Source: a virus
Virus record (IMG/VR): IMGVR_UViG_3300005288_000021
Span: 1-43,791 of that record
Length of the DNA: 43,791 bases
Strand: one strand, 5' to 3'
The notes beneath the pieces are model-generated. The model was not told where the DNA came from. It was given only the letters and a program-made list of their open reading frames with translations, and did not search any database. The position numbers were made by a program, and so were the translations under genes. Below are positions 7,351 through 15,266 of the stretch, one piece after another (the first letter of the stretch is position 1; every line of letters begins with the position of its first letter).

Positions 7351-7375
7351 ACCCTGCTTCGGCGGGGTTCTTTTT
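7351..7375 (+). terminator. Rho-independent terminator closing the RNA locus
   Basis: A 7-bp stem ACCCTGC/GCGGGGT with one T-G pair and a stable TTCG loop, followed by TCTTTTT. It ends 12 nt before the ATG of the GT9-like gene, so expression of that gene would need readthrough or antitermination. Confidence 0.8.
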
Positions 7376-7387
7376 GAAAGAGGCTTT

Positions 7388-8221
7388 ATGATAATCCATT
7401 CAATGAAAGGCTTGGGCGACAATATCTACCAGCGCGCTTTCCTGAAGAACATGCCCGGCCCGATCTACCTCGACACCCCCTGGCCTGAACTCGTATCTGA
7501 TTTGCCGCATGTCCATTGCGTTCGACCTCAAACCAATCTGCGTACCCAAGCGAAGAACATCGCTCGGCATTCCTCTTGGCTTATGCCCCCGGCCAAGCAA
7601 CCAGCGAGACACATTCGCTACGGCACGGAAGGAATTATCCCCGGCATGATCGCCAGCTTCGGCGTAATGCCGGGCGAGTTTGACCTTCCTCCTCCCCCGC
7701 CGTCGCCCGAAACCGGTAAATACGTCGTTGTGCGCCCTGCTACCGTGCGTAGCGAGTGGCGAGCAGATACCCGGAATCCTTCGCCGGATTACATCCTTGT
7801 CGCCGCAGCGAATGCTAAGGCTCGCGGTTATAAAGTGATCAGCGTAGCTGACCTAGTAGACCGGGTAGAATGGATCGTCGGCGATGCCCCATACGCTGAC
7901 GTGCGATACCACAAAGGCGAACTGCCAGTCGAACAACTCCTCTCACTGGTCGCCAACGCCTCGGCGGTGATCGGCGGTATCGGATGGCTGGTGCCGGCGG
8001 CACTCGCTGCGAAAGTTCCCGCATGGATCATCTGCGGCGGCCAGGGCGGTTATAATGCCCCGGAGCTGATCACGCCAAAAGGTCAGAGCAATATCACATT
8101 CGCGGTGCCGGACAACTTCTGTCGCTGCCGCCTTAAACAACACAACTGCGACAAGAGGATTTCGGACTATGACTCAAAGCTTGCCCAGTGGGCTGACAGA
8201 CTGCTTCCTGTGGTCTCCTGA
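7388..8221 (+). CDS. Glycosyltransferase family 9-like protein
   Basis: 277 aa. The ATG at 7388 follows GAAAGAGG and starts MIIHSMKGLGDNIYQRAFL, the glycine turn seen at the N-terminus of ADP-heptose:LPS heptosyltransferase (GT9)-like proteins. A proline-rich linker (LPPPPPSPETGKYVVVRPA) joins to a C-terminal half with a Rossmann-like pattern and the GT9-type segment ASAVIGGIGWLVPAALAAKV, where sugar nucleotide binds. It ends with a cysteine cluster (FCRCRLKQHNCDK). It would transfer a sugar in the cytoplasm. It lies between the structured RNA and a methyltransferase that begins inside its last 53 nt, suggesting a common pathway. Confidence 0.82.
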   Translation: MIIHSMKGLGDNIYQRAFLKNMPGPIYLDTPWPELVSDLPHVHCVRPQTNLRTQAKNIARHSSWLMPPAKQPARHIRYGTEGIIPGMIASFGVMPGEFDLPPPPPSPETGKYVVVRPATVRSEWRADTRNPSPDYILVAAANAKARGYKVISVADLVDRVEWIVGDAPYADVRYHKGELPVEQLLSLVANASAVIGGIGWLVPAALAAKVPAWIICGGQGGYNAPELITPKGQSNITFAVPDNFCRCRLKQHNCDKRISDYDSKLAQWADRLLPVVS

Positions 8222-8792
8222 ACGGGGACAAGGTTTTCACTCTCGGCCCGCGATGCTCTACGGCGGCGAGTATTTCGCCAATTACCAAAAGCTTGATGCC
8301 ACTAAAATGGGCGGCCTACTGACTAAGGCCCGGGTTGAACTGGTTAAGAAATACTTCAATCCCGCTGAAGTCGTGGATATCGGTATCGGCGGCGGGCGCT
8401 TCGTAGAAGAGTCTCAAGGCATGGGCTACGACGTGTGTCCGGACGCCGTAAGCTGGCTGCAAAGCACTTACTCGTACCGCGATCCTTACGGTAGTGAAGA
8501 GGTTCGCGCGATCACCTGTTGGGATAGCCTGGAGCACATTCCGGAACCTGAAAAGCTTCTCGAGCGGGTCAAGGAATGGCTGTTCGTCTCGATCCCAATT
8601 TGCGAGACGGCCAGTGAGTGGGTAGAGTCGAAGCACATGAAGCCGGGCGAGCATATCCATTACTTCAGCCTGCAAGGCTTTATCCGCTGGTGCGGCGAAC
8701 AGGGTTTCGAGTGTCAGGAAGTGAACTGGGCGGAAACCGAACTTGGCCGCGAAGGTATCGCTTCGTTTGCGTTCAAGCGCGTCTCGGAGTAA
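8169..8792 (+). CDS. Class I SAM-dependent methyltransferase
   Basis: 207 aa. Motif I VVDIGIGGGRFVEES (residues about 63-77) binds S-adenosylmethionine; YDVCPDAVSWL follows the second strand, and AITCWDSLEHIPEPEKLLE is the post-strand-4 block of the Methyltransf_11/23 group. HMKPGEHIHYFSLQGFIRWC also fits that group, whose members often methylate sugars or small molecules. AGAGGAT stands 9 nt before the ATG at 8169, supporting that start although it overlaps the upstream gene by 53 nt. With two glycosyltransferase-like genes before it, O-methylation of a sugar is a fair guess. A strong terminator follows. Confidence 0.88.
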   Translation: MTQSLPSGLTDCFLWSPERGQGFHSRPAMLYGGEYFANYQKLDATKMGGLLTKARVELVKKYFNPAEVVDIGIGGGRFVEESQGMGYDVCPDAVSWLQSTYSYRDPYGSEEVRAITCWDSLEHIPEPEKLLERVKEWLFVSIPICETASEWVESKHMKPGEHIHYFSLQGFIRWCGEQGFECQEVNWAETELGREGIASFAFKRVSE

Positions 8793-8826
8793 GATTCTCC
8801 TACGTCAATGCCTCCTGTGACACCTA

Positions 8827-8855
8827 AAGCCGCCCTACTAAGGCGGCTTTTTCTT
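8827..8855 (+). terminator. Rho-independent terminator after the methyltransferase
   Basis: A perfect 8-bp stem AAGCCGCC/GGCGGCTT with a 7-nt loop is followed by TTTCTT. It ends the transferase group and separates it from the tail genes. Confidence 0.9.
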
Positions 8856-8892
8856 GCCTGTGATAAACTCCTCGCAAACCGAGGGTGACGAC

Positions 8893-9342
8893 ATGGCCGG
8901 TAAAAGCTGGATCACTTACAACCTGAAAGGCGCGGATAAGCTTTCTGCGATTTTCAAGACGTTGCCGCAGGAAATGCAGCGCCAGATTGTTGTGCCGGCC
9001 GCCAAAGACGCTATGGATATCGTGTTGAAAGACGCGATAGCCCGGGCAAGTGCGATCGACGATCCGCGTACCATTCCTGATATCTCGAAAAACATTGCAC
9101 TGGTTGAAGACAAGAAATTCTTCGAGGAGACCGGCAGCACTAAGATTTCCGTAGGAGTGCGCAAAACCAAACGCGGGCAACGGGGCGGCAATACCTATTA
9201 CTGGTGGTGGGTCGAGCTAGGTACGGCTCGTAGTCGTGCGCAACCCTTCATGCGTAACGCGCTCGGGCAGAACCAGCAGGCCGTGTTTCAAGAATTTCTC
9301 AGCTCCGCTAAATTCCAACTGGTCAAACTGGATCTCAACTAA
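8893..9342 (+). CDS. Tail component, HK97 gp10-like
   Basis: 149 aa. The ATG at 8893 is preceded by GAGGGTG. The start MAGKSWITYNLKGADKLSAI and the later WWWVELGTARSRAQPFMRNA are diagnostic of the HK97_gp10 family, in which the E(F/L)GT...P.PF(M/L)R motif is the best conserved part. Such proteins act at the head-tail interface or as tail completion factors. It is followed, through a TAATG overlap, by the tail terminator-type gene, the normal order. Confidence 0.9.
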   Translation: MAGKSWITYNLKGADKLSAIFKTLPQEMQRQIVVPAAKDAMDIVLKDAIARASAIDDPRTIPDISKNIALVEDKKFFEETGSTKISVGVRKTKRGQRGGNTYYWWWVELGTARSRAQPFMRNALGQNQQAVFQEFLSSAKFQLVKLDLN

Positions 9343-9707
9343 TGGATACTCCGTTCTTTCAGGTCTGCAAAGCCGATCCGACAGTACAAGCTTTGCTTGG
9401 AGGTGCTCTACCACGGATCTACCCGTTTGGCAGTGCGCCGCAAAACGTCGCCAAACCCTACGTGGTTTACCAGTGGATCGGCGGCGCCCCTTTCAACATG
9501 ATGAACTGCCGACCGGATGCTGATCGCGCTTCCCTTCAGGTGGACGTGTACGGTCTTACTACACAGTCGACGACTACTGTGGCGAAGGCAATCCGCAACG
9601 CTATCGAACTGGATTCCTACATCACGGGATATCGCGGCGACATGCGCGACGAAGAGACTAAACTTTATCGAACTAGTTTTGACGTTGACTGGTTGGTGAA
9701 TCGCTGA
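9342..9707 (+). CDS. Tail terminator/completion protein (DUF3168-like)
   Basis: 121 aa. The pattern MDTPFFQVCKADPTVQALLG, RIYPFGSAPQNVAKPYVVYQ and the late DVDWLV matches the DUF3168/gpU-like group, small proteins that cap the tail tube where it meets the head. The stop codon of the preceding gene overlaps its ATG. Its place between the gp10-like protein and the tail tube gene supports the call. Confidence 0.85.
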   Translation: MDTPFFQVCKADPTVQALLGGALPRIYPFGSAPQNVAKPYVVYQWIGGAPFNMMNCRPDADRASLQVDVYGLTTQSTTTVAKAIRNAIELDSYITGYRGDMRDEETKLYRTSFDVDWLVNR

Positions 9708-9758
9708 TACGCGTGATATGCTTTCGCCGTCCTACCTAACTTATATGAGGCTGCACCC

Positions 9759-10241
9759 ATGACCATCAAGTCGCAAGGGACCGATCTGTACACGATCGAC
9801 CCGGACACCGGAGCCCTGCTTGACGTGGGCTGCATCACTTCCATCGACGGTATTGACACCGCGATCGACCAAATCGAAACGACCTGTCTGAACGACCTGT
9901 CGCGTACCTACGAAGCCGGTCTCGCCACTCCTGGCGCCGCTACCTTCGGTCTGCAATTCGATCCGGCTGACGTGAACCACATCCGTTTGCACCAGCTCAA
10001 AACCGCTGGCGTGACACTGCAGTGGGCTATCGGTTTCTCTGATGGCACCGCAGCACCGACCACTGGGACCGACAGTAATGGCGATCCTGAATTCGTTCTT
10101 CCGCCGACCCGTAGCTGGCTCACCTTCGAAGGCTACATGAACAGCTACCCATTCACCTTCGCGCTGAACACCATGGTCACTTCGACCGTTGGTATTCAAG
10201 TGTCGGGCGAACCTGTTCTCATCCCTAAGTCGTCGAGCTAA
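9759..10241 (+). CDS. Major tail tube protein
   Basis: 160 aa. A good ribosome site (TGAGG) precedes the ATG. The protein begins MTIKSQGTDLYTIDPDTGAL and has the pattern of phage tail tube proteins of the lambda gpV-type fold: an early strand pair, ETTCLNDLSRTYEAG, then LTFEGYMNSYPFTFALNTMV near the end. Many copies stack as hexamers to form the tube. It stands alone behind a 51-nt gap, fitting high expression, and is followed by the chaperone pair and tape measure, the standard siphovirus order. Confidence 0.9.
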   Translation: MTIKSQGTDLYTIDPDTGALLDVGCITSIDGIDTAIDQIETTCLNDLSRTYEAGLATPGAATFGLQFDPADVNHIRLHQLKTAGVTLQWAIGFSDGTAAPTTGTDSNGDPEFVLPPTRSWLTFEGYMNSYPFTFALNTMVTSTVGIQVSGEPVLIPKSSS

Positions 10242-10244
10242 TCC

Positions 10245-10622
10245 ATGACCTTGAACCTTAAAGACCTCGTCGCGCAGGGCGCTTTCGTCAAAGAGCCTTT
10301 TGTGAAGCGCCAGATCACTTGGCACAACACGGAAGGCGAAGAGCTTACAGCCGATATCTGCGTACGTTTGGCTTCATACCACACGATCACCAATACCTGG
10401 AAAGCTGCTGAAGGCAATCAAGAGCACCTGGCCGCACGGATCGCGACCATGGTGTGCGACGAGGAAGGCGGCCCGATCTTCTCCACGGCTGATATCCTCG
10501 GCACTACCGGAATCGAAGGCCGTGGTGCGATGTGCGACACGTTGTTCCTCGCACTGATCACTGCGGTTAACGAGGCACAATCGGCAAAGACGAAGCCCCC
10601 GAAGACCTCTGGTTCGAACTAG
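10245..10622 (+). CDS. Tail assembly chaperone, G-like
   Basis: 125 aa. It lies between the tail tube and tape measure genes, where siphoviruses encode the lambda gpG-like chaperone. It begins MTLNLKDLVAQGAFVKEPFV and ends in a Lys/Pro/Ser tail. The last codons run across GCCCCCG (10595-10601), a candidate slip site: a shift of -1 there continues into the next frame as APEDLWFELVMNGIGG and joins the T-like domain. The short product and the long fusion would together chaperone the tape measure during tail assembly. Confidence 0.88.
   Translation: MTLNLKDLVAQGAFVKEPFVKRQITWHNTEGEELTADICVRLASYHTITNTWKAAEGNQEHLAARIATMVCDEEGGPIFSTADILGTTGIEGRGAMCDTLFLALITAVNEAQSAKTKPPKTSGSN
10595..10601 (+). promoter_or_regulatory. 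Candidate -1 frameshift site of the G/GT chaperone
   Basis: In the G frame the codons are CCC CCG after a G. Sliding back one base gives GCC CCC and opens the frame of the downstream gene, giving EDLWFELVMNGIGGRTI without a break. That sequence is typical of lambda T-like proteins, which shows the true T domain begins upstream of the first available start codon. Confidence 0.7.
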
Positions 10623-10906
10623 TGATGAATGGGATCGGCGGTCGAACGATCGCCGAAGCCCAGCAGAACATGTCTTTGGTCGAAGCGCGGCGATGGGCTC
10701 AGTACATTAAGCGCCACGGGGGCTTGAACATAGCTGAACGCATTGAGCAGGCCGCCGCGTTGATCTGCGCGACTGGGGCGCAGTTAACGGGCAATAAAAA
10801 GGTTCACGTAAAGGATTTCATCCCGAACCGGGAATCTGACGACGAACTGCGATTTGCTACACCGCAAGACTTCTTAAAAGTGCTTCAAGCCTCAAGGAAA
10901 CAATAG
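10622..10906 (+). CDS. Tail assembly chaperone, T-like domain (frameshift product)
   Basis: 94 aa if started at GTG 10622 (or ATG 10625), but more likely made as the C-terminal part of a G-T fusion by a -1 frameshift about 25 nt upstream. GIGGRTIAEAQQNMSLVEAR followed by WAQYIKRHGGLN is the pattern of the minor tail protein T/DUF4035 group. No convincing independent ribosome site is present, which supports frameshifting. It sits directly before the tape measure gene, as in lambda. Confidence 0.8.
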   Translation: MMNGIGGRTIAEAQQNMSLVEARRWAQYIKRHGGLNIAERIEQAAALICATGAQLTGNKKVHVKDFIPNRESDDELRFATPQDFLKVLQASRKQ

Positions 10907-10908
10907 CT

Positions 10909-13857
10909 ATGGCGGTAGGCAGCCTCGGGCAATTAACTGTTGACCTCGTAGCGAATACCGCAGGTTTTGAGCGCGGTATGGATCAGGCCGAACGCGCTCT
11001 GGCTGCGACGACCCGCGAGGCAAAGCGTCAGGGCGAATCGCTGGAAAGACTGGTAGGTCAAATAGATCCAGTAGTAGGCGCCTTGAATCGCTTGGACGCG
11101 CAGCAGCAGAAGCTTGACGCGCATTTCAAAGCTGGGCGGCTGCCGGAAGACGAGTACAAACGCTTCACCGGCCTCTTGAATCAGCAGAAAGTTGCTGCTG
11201 AAGCCAACGTCGCAACCTTCGCCAAACTCGACAAAGCCTATAACGCCCAAGGACTTACTGCCAAACAACTGGCGGCGAACTTGCGCGGCGTACCAGCCCA
11301 GTTCACTGACATCGCGGTATCCCTCCAAGCCGGTCAAAACCCGCTAACTGTCTTCCTCCAGCAGGGAGGTCAGCTTAAAGACATGTTTGGTGGTATTGGT
11401 CCTGCTGCGAGAGCCCTGGGGGGCTATGTCCTGGGACTGGTCAACCCGTTCACTGTTGCCGCGGCAGCAGCTGCTGCTCTAGCTCTTGCGTACAAGCAGG
11501 GCAGCGACGAGACAACCGCTTTCAGCACCGCGCTCGCGATGACAGGCAACACTGCCGGCACCACGACTGCGCAGCTCTCCGGCCTCGCGCAGCAGATCTC
11601 CTTGACCGGCGGTACGGTCGGCAAGGCTGCGGGTGTACTCGCCCAGCTGGCCGCATCCACGCGTATCCCGAAAGAAGCTTTCGAGAGTATCGCCGTGGCG
11701 GCGATCGCCTTCGAGAAAGCGACGGGGCAGGCTGCGGAAGAAACGGTCAAGAACTTCGAGAAGATTGCTAAAGATCCGGCCGGCGAAATTCTCAAGCTCA
11801 ACGAGTCCATGAACTTCCTGACTGCCTCCACTTACGAGCAGATCAAGGCGTTGCAGGAACAGGGCAAGGTGCAAGAGGCCGCACAACTCGCCAACGAAGC
11901 CTATGAAGGCGGACTGGAGCGTACGGCGGTGTCTGTTCAGAAGAACCTCGGATACCTGGAAACAGGTTGGAACGCTGTCAAGGGTGCAGCCAAAGCTGCG
12001 TGGGATGCCGCCCTTAATATCGGGCGCGAAGACACTCTCGATCAGCAGCTGAAGAAACTGGACGACCAGCTCAATGCTATAGCGAATGCGCGCCGACTGA
12101 ATTCCGGTGACGGCATCGGCAATTTGGCACCGAGCGATAGTTTCCGGGAAGAGGCGTTGCAGGCTGAGAAAACCCAGAAGCTCATCCTAAAAGAAGAACA
12201 GGATCGCCGCGCCGCCGCCAAAGGCTTTCAACAGCAAGCCCAGAAGCAAGCCTTGGATGATCAGCTTGAAATCGATAAGCTGCGCAAGGAAACAGAATCA
12301 AACGCCGATAAGCGGGCGAGAGAGACTGCAAACTATCGGCTCTTGGTAGAACGTCGCGTTCAGGAAGCCCGAAAGACGGGCGACAACTCGTTGCTTATTT
12401 CGGCAACCGAACAAGCGCGTCAAATTGCAGCTATCAACGAGAAGTATAAAGATCCAAAAGTTGCGAAGACGCCGGCTGTTCGGGAAGACGCCGGGCAGAA
12501 ACTGCTAGGAACCCTCCGTGAACAAGCCGCCGCGTTGCAGATGCAGTCTGACTCGATCGATGAGCAGACCGGCAAATACAAAACTCTCGGCGTTCAAGCC
12601 AAAGCACTGGCCGAGTTTGAGCAACGCATCGCGAACATCAAAGAAACAAAGGTACAGACTGCTGATCAAAAGTCTATTCTCGCTAGCCAAGATCTATTGC
12701 GCGCTCAGCTCAAGCGAAACGTGGCGCTTGAGCAAGAGATCGCAGCCCGTAAGACCGCCTACGAAGATGAGCAAAAGCTTGCAGCGTTTCGGGAAAACCA
12801 GTCATCCAAGTTGAGTCAAGCACAGGACGGTTTGAACTCCTCCCTGACTGGTTTGGGTTTTGGTGAGAAGCTTCGTGAACGGCTGAAAGAAGACTTGGCG
12901 ATCCGTAAGGAATACCAGTCCGAAGTCGACAAGCTGAATAACCAGCTGAACAAGGGTCAGATTAGTCAAGACCTGTACCAGCAGGAAACGGATATCCTTG
13001 AAGAGAACTTGGCTTCGCGCTTGGTCATGCAGCAGGACTACTACAACCAGCTCGACGAAGCGCAGGGCTCGTTCTTCATGGGCGCCTCGGAAGCTTGGGC
13101 GAACTGGGCGGATGAAGCGCAGAACTACAGCGCTCAAGCCACTGAGTTCGTAACCGGCACTCTCGACACACTGAGCTCCGGGCTTGCGGATAGCTTCATG
13201 TCGATCCTCGATGGAACTTCGACGGTAGGTGAAGCCTTTCAGAACCTCGCCGCAACCATGGTCAAGTCGATCGTAGGCGCGTTGGTACAAATGGCAGCGC
13301 AGTGGCTGGTATATCAAGCCGTTACGCTCTTGGCGGGCAAAGCGACACAGGCGAGCGCAGCGACAGCGCTTGTAGCTAACGCCCAGGCGACAGCCTTCCA
13401 GGCCTCCTTGGCGGCATTCGCTTCTACGGCGGCTATCCCAATTGTCGGGCCTATTCTCGCACCGGCGGCGGCGGCTTCCGCGGCGGCATTCGCCGCCCCC
13501 CTTGTCGCTGGTGTGGCGACCAGCGCGTTAGCGGGTATGGCCCACGACGGTATTGACTCCATCCCGGAGACCGGCACTTGGCTGCTCCAGAAGGGCGAAC
13601 GGGTAACCACTGCTGATACTAGTGCCAAGTTGGATAAAACCCTGGACGACGTACAAAAGAACAGAACGAACAACAACGCGGGCGGCCAAACTGTTAACAT
13701 CATTGAAGACGCCTCTAAAGCCGGCCAAACGCGCACCAAACTGGACGATCAGGGTATGCAGGAAATTACAGACGTATTCGTTTCGCAGATCTACGGAGAC
13801 GGTCCGGTCGGAGAAGCCATGCAACAACGTTTTGGTTTACGGGGCCAAGGCGTATGA
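10909..13857 (+). CDS. Tape measure protein
   Basis: 982 aa, the longest gene. The start MAVGSLGQLTVDLVANTAGF with ERGMDQAERAL is the usual opening of lambda gpH-like tape measure proteins. Residues about 110-180 contain QFTDIAVSLQAGQNPLTVFL and a hydrophobic Ala-rich stretch; long coiled coils follow (about 400-700), then a second hydrophobic, Ala-rich region near 800-880 that may insert into the host membrane. The protein sets tail length and is ejected before DNA. AAGGAAA provides the ribosome site. No peptidase or lysozyme motif was seen. Confidence 0.95.
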   Translation: MAVGSLGQLTVDLVANTAGFERGMDQAERALAATTREAKRQGESLERLVGQIDPVVGALNRLDAQQQKLDAHFKAGRLPEDEYKRFTGLLNQQKVAAEANVATFAKLDKAYNAQGLTAKQLAANLRGVPAQFTDIAVSLQAGQNPLTVFLQQGGQLKDMFGGIGPAARALGGYVLGLVNPFTVAAAAAAALALAYKQGSDETTAFSTALAMTGNTAGTTTAQLSGLAQQISLTGGTVGKAAGVLAQLAASTRIPKEAFESIAVAAIAFEKATGQAAEETVKNFEKIAKDPAGEILKLNESMNFLTASTYEQIKALQEQGKVQEAAQLANEAYEGGLERTAVSVQKNLGYLETGWNAVKGAAKAAWDAALNIGREDTLDQQLKKLDDQLNAIANARRLNSGDGIGNLAPSDSFREEALQAEKTQKLILKEEQDRRAAAKGFQQQAQKQALDDQLEIDKLRKETESNADKRARETANYRLLVERRVQEARKTGDNSLLISATEQARQIAAINEKYKDPKVAKTPAVREDAGQKLLGTLREQAAALQMQSDSIDEQTGKYKTLGVQAKALAEFEQRIANIKETKVQTADQKSILASQDLLRAQLKRNVALEQEIAARKTAYEDEQKLAAFRENQSSKLSQAQDGLNSSLTGLGFGEKLRERLKEDLAIRKEYQSEVDKLNNQLNKGQISQDLYQQETDILEENLASRLVMQQDYYNQLDEAQGSFFMGASEAWANWADEAQNYSAQATEFVTGTLDTLSSGLADSFMSILDGTSTVGEAFQNLAATMVKSIVGALVQMAAQWLVYQAVTLLAGKATQASAATALVANAQATAFQASLAAFASTAAIPIVGPILAPAAAASAAAFAAPLVAGVATSALAGMAHDGIDSIPETGTWLLQKGERVTTADTSAKLDKTLDDVQKNRTNNNAGGQTVNIIEDASKAGQTRTKLDDQGMQEITDVFVSQIYGDGPVGEAMQQRFGLRGQGV

Positions 13858-14366
13858 TTCCGGCCTACCCCGCCGAGCTTCCATGCCCACTCCGGGACGG
13901 GTACGGCCTCGATAAAGTTAACAAGATCCGCACCACAGGAATGGACGTGGGACGGGCTGTTCAGCGTTGGGAATTCGACGACGCGCCAGCGTTACCGTCC
14001 GTAAGCTGGATTTTTACCGAACAGCAATCAAGGCTTTTCAATGCATGGGTAAATCAAGTAGCAAAAGCAGGGTGGTTTACGATACGCCTACTTAGCGACA
14101 TGGGTTTTGAGGACGTAACCGCGCGTTTTGTCGAAACACCAAAACGCGCGGAATTGTTAGGGAAATACCTTTGGAAGCATACTGCTACCTTGGAAATAGA
14201 GTTCGAGCCAATGCTTGAGGATGGGTGGGCAGAACTTTTGCCAGAATACATTTTACATGCCGATATTTTCGACTACGCGGTCAACCGCGAGTTGCCTGAA
14301 AGTCAATGGCAAACTTATATGGGCGCATTCGATACCGCAATTAATCAGGACTGGCCGCAACCATGA
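13854..14366 (+). CDS. Tail tip-proximal protein after the tape measure
   Basis: 170 aa. The ATGA overlap with the tape measure gene fixes the start. MIPAYPAELPCPLRDGYGLD, then GRAVQRWEFDDAP, and TARFVETPKRAELLGKYLWK with LEIEFEP resemble small proteins found after the tape measure in many Pseudomonas siphoviruses, which are probably distal tail or hub proteins. The last 45 residues look like an added tail. The function is inferred from order. The following fibre gene overlaps by 4 nt. Confidence 0.75.
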   Translation: MIPAYPAELPCPLRDGYGLDKVNKIRTTGMDVGRAVQRWEFDDAPALPSVSWIFTEQQSRLFNAWVNQVAKAGWFTIRLLSDMGFEDVTARFVETPKRAELLGKYLWKHTATLEIEFEPMLEDGWAELLPEYILHADIFDYAVNRELPESQWQTYMGAFDTAINQDWPQP

Positions 14367-15256
14367 GCAATTACAACACGGGCAACGCCGTACCTTCCAC
14401 TGACCCGCGCGACCTCGATGACAACGCAACGGTATTTGACAGGCTCTTGATGGACGCCGTAGCGAGCGTGCCCGACAGGAAGGGGGCATTGCGTAAAACC
14501 TGGTGGCAGATGGAACAGGACGCCTCAGCGCTTGTCAGCCCAAATGTTGCCGCCCTCGCTGCCCTGTCGCCATTAGCCGACAAAGCTTTCTATTTCAGTT
14601 CTGCTGGCCCGGTGGCCATGGGCACTTACACGCTTGTTTCATTCGTCAGAAACTTGGGGGGTTGCGCAAACGACGCAGCTTTCCGTACGGCGATTAACGC
14701 GGCAAAGTCGGGGGCGAATGATGATATCACCAGTATTACTGGCACTGCGGCTTCGCTGACTACCGCCCGCTCGATTGCGGCAACCGGCGACGCGACATGG
14801 TCCGTCAACTTCAGCGGGGCTGGGAACGTCACTGCGGCGCTTACGCTCGCTAACACAGGTGTGGCCGCCGGCATTTACTCACAGGTCACCGTGGACGCCA
14901 AGGGGCGGGTAACCGCAGGTACGAGCAACGGTGCGTTTACTAACCTCACTCTGCAAAATTCATGGACTGTGTTCTCTGGGCGCCGAGCTGCGTACCGAAA
15001 AATTCAAGACAATGTGCAGGTGGAATTGCAAATCTCAGGCGGTACTGCCACAGACGGGACCGTGCTCGCAACTTTACCCGTTGGTTTCAGACCCGCTTTC
15101 CCTGTTGCCATTCCAGTAGTTAGTGGTCCTAATACCTCGCTGTCAACATCCGTCACCCCTCCGAGGGTCTTGATCGATACAGACGGGACGATTAAATGCA
15201 CTAACTGTAGCTCGGCATCCGGAATTTTCTTTAACACAATTTTTGCGACAGTCTAA
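14363..15256 (+). CDS. Tail fibre protein
   Basis: 297 aa. The first 60 residues (MSNYNTGNAVPSTDPRDLDD, then RLLMDAVASVPDRKG) are the virion-attachment start seen in many phage fibres. The middle holds fibre repeat units (TTARSIAATGDATWSVNFSG; AAGIYSQVTVDAKGRVTAGT), and the end is a beta-rich tip containing CTNCSS. It is expected to be a trimeric receptor-binding fibre. It forms, with the following tailspike, a unit inserted between tail-tip genes, a common site for exchange of host-range genes. Confidence 0.85.
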   Translation: MSNYNTGNAVPSTDPRDLDDNATVFDRLLMDAVASVPDRKGALRKTWWQMEQDASALVSPNVAALAALSPLADKAFYFSSAGPVAMGTYTLVSFVRNLGGCANDAAFRTAINAAKSGANDDITSITGTAASLTTARSIAATGDATWSVNFSGAGNVTAALTLANTGVAAGIYSQVTVDAKGRVTAGTSNGAFTNLTLQNSWTVFSGRRAAYRKIQDNVQVELQISGGTATDGTVLATLPVGFRPAFPVAIPVVSGPNTSLSTSVTPPRVLIDTDGTIKCTNCSSASGIFFNTIFATV

Positions 15257-15266
15257 GGGCCTAACT

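Larger units (their letters stand above)
6925..7375 (+). ncRNA. Putative structured RNA locus of about 450 nt
   Basis: No gene of normal length fits between 6916 and 7387. The stretch is instead packed with hairpins: CAGCGG/CCGCTG (6928-6944), AGCC/GGCT (6953-6964), CCAGC/GCTGG near 7034-7046, a 7-bp stem GGTGCGC/GCGCATC around 7072-7097, GCCGC/GCGGC (7129-7142), the 16-bp arms 7145-7160/7242-7257, and GAGAC/GTCTC (7269-7299). A promoter lies before it and a rho-independent terminator after it. It contains a short reading frame with a strong ribosome site and a tRNA-type T-arm. No known RNA family is recognised. It could be a stand-alone RNA or a long leader for the gene at 7388. Confidence 0.55.

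Noticed and set aside
9708-9758. Promoter before the tail tube gene
   Set aside because: TTATAT and TTGACT occur nearby but not at a spacing that fits a sigma70 promoter.
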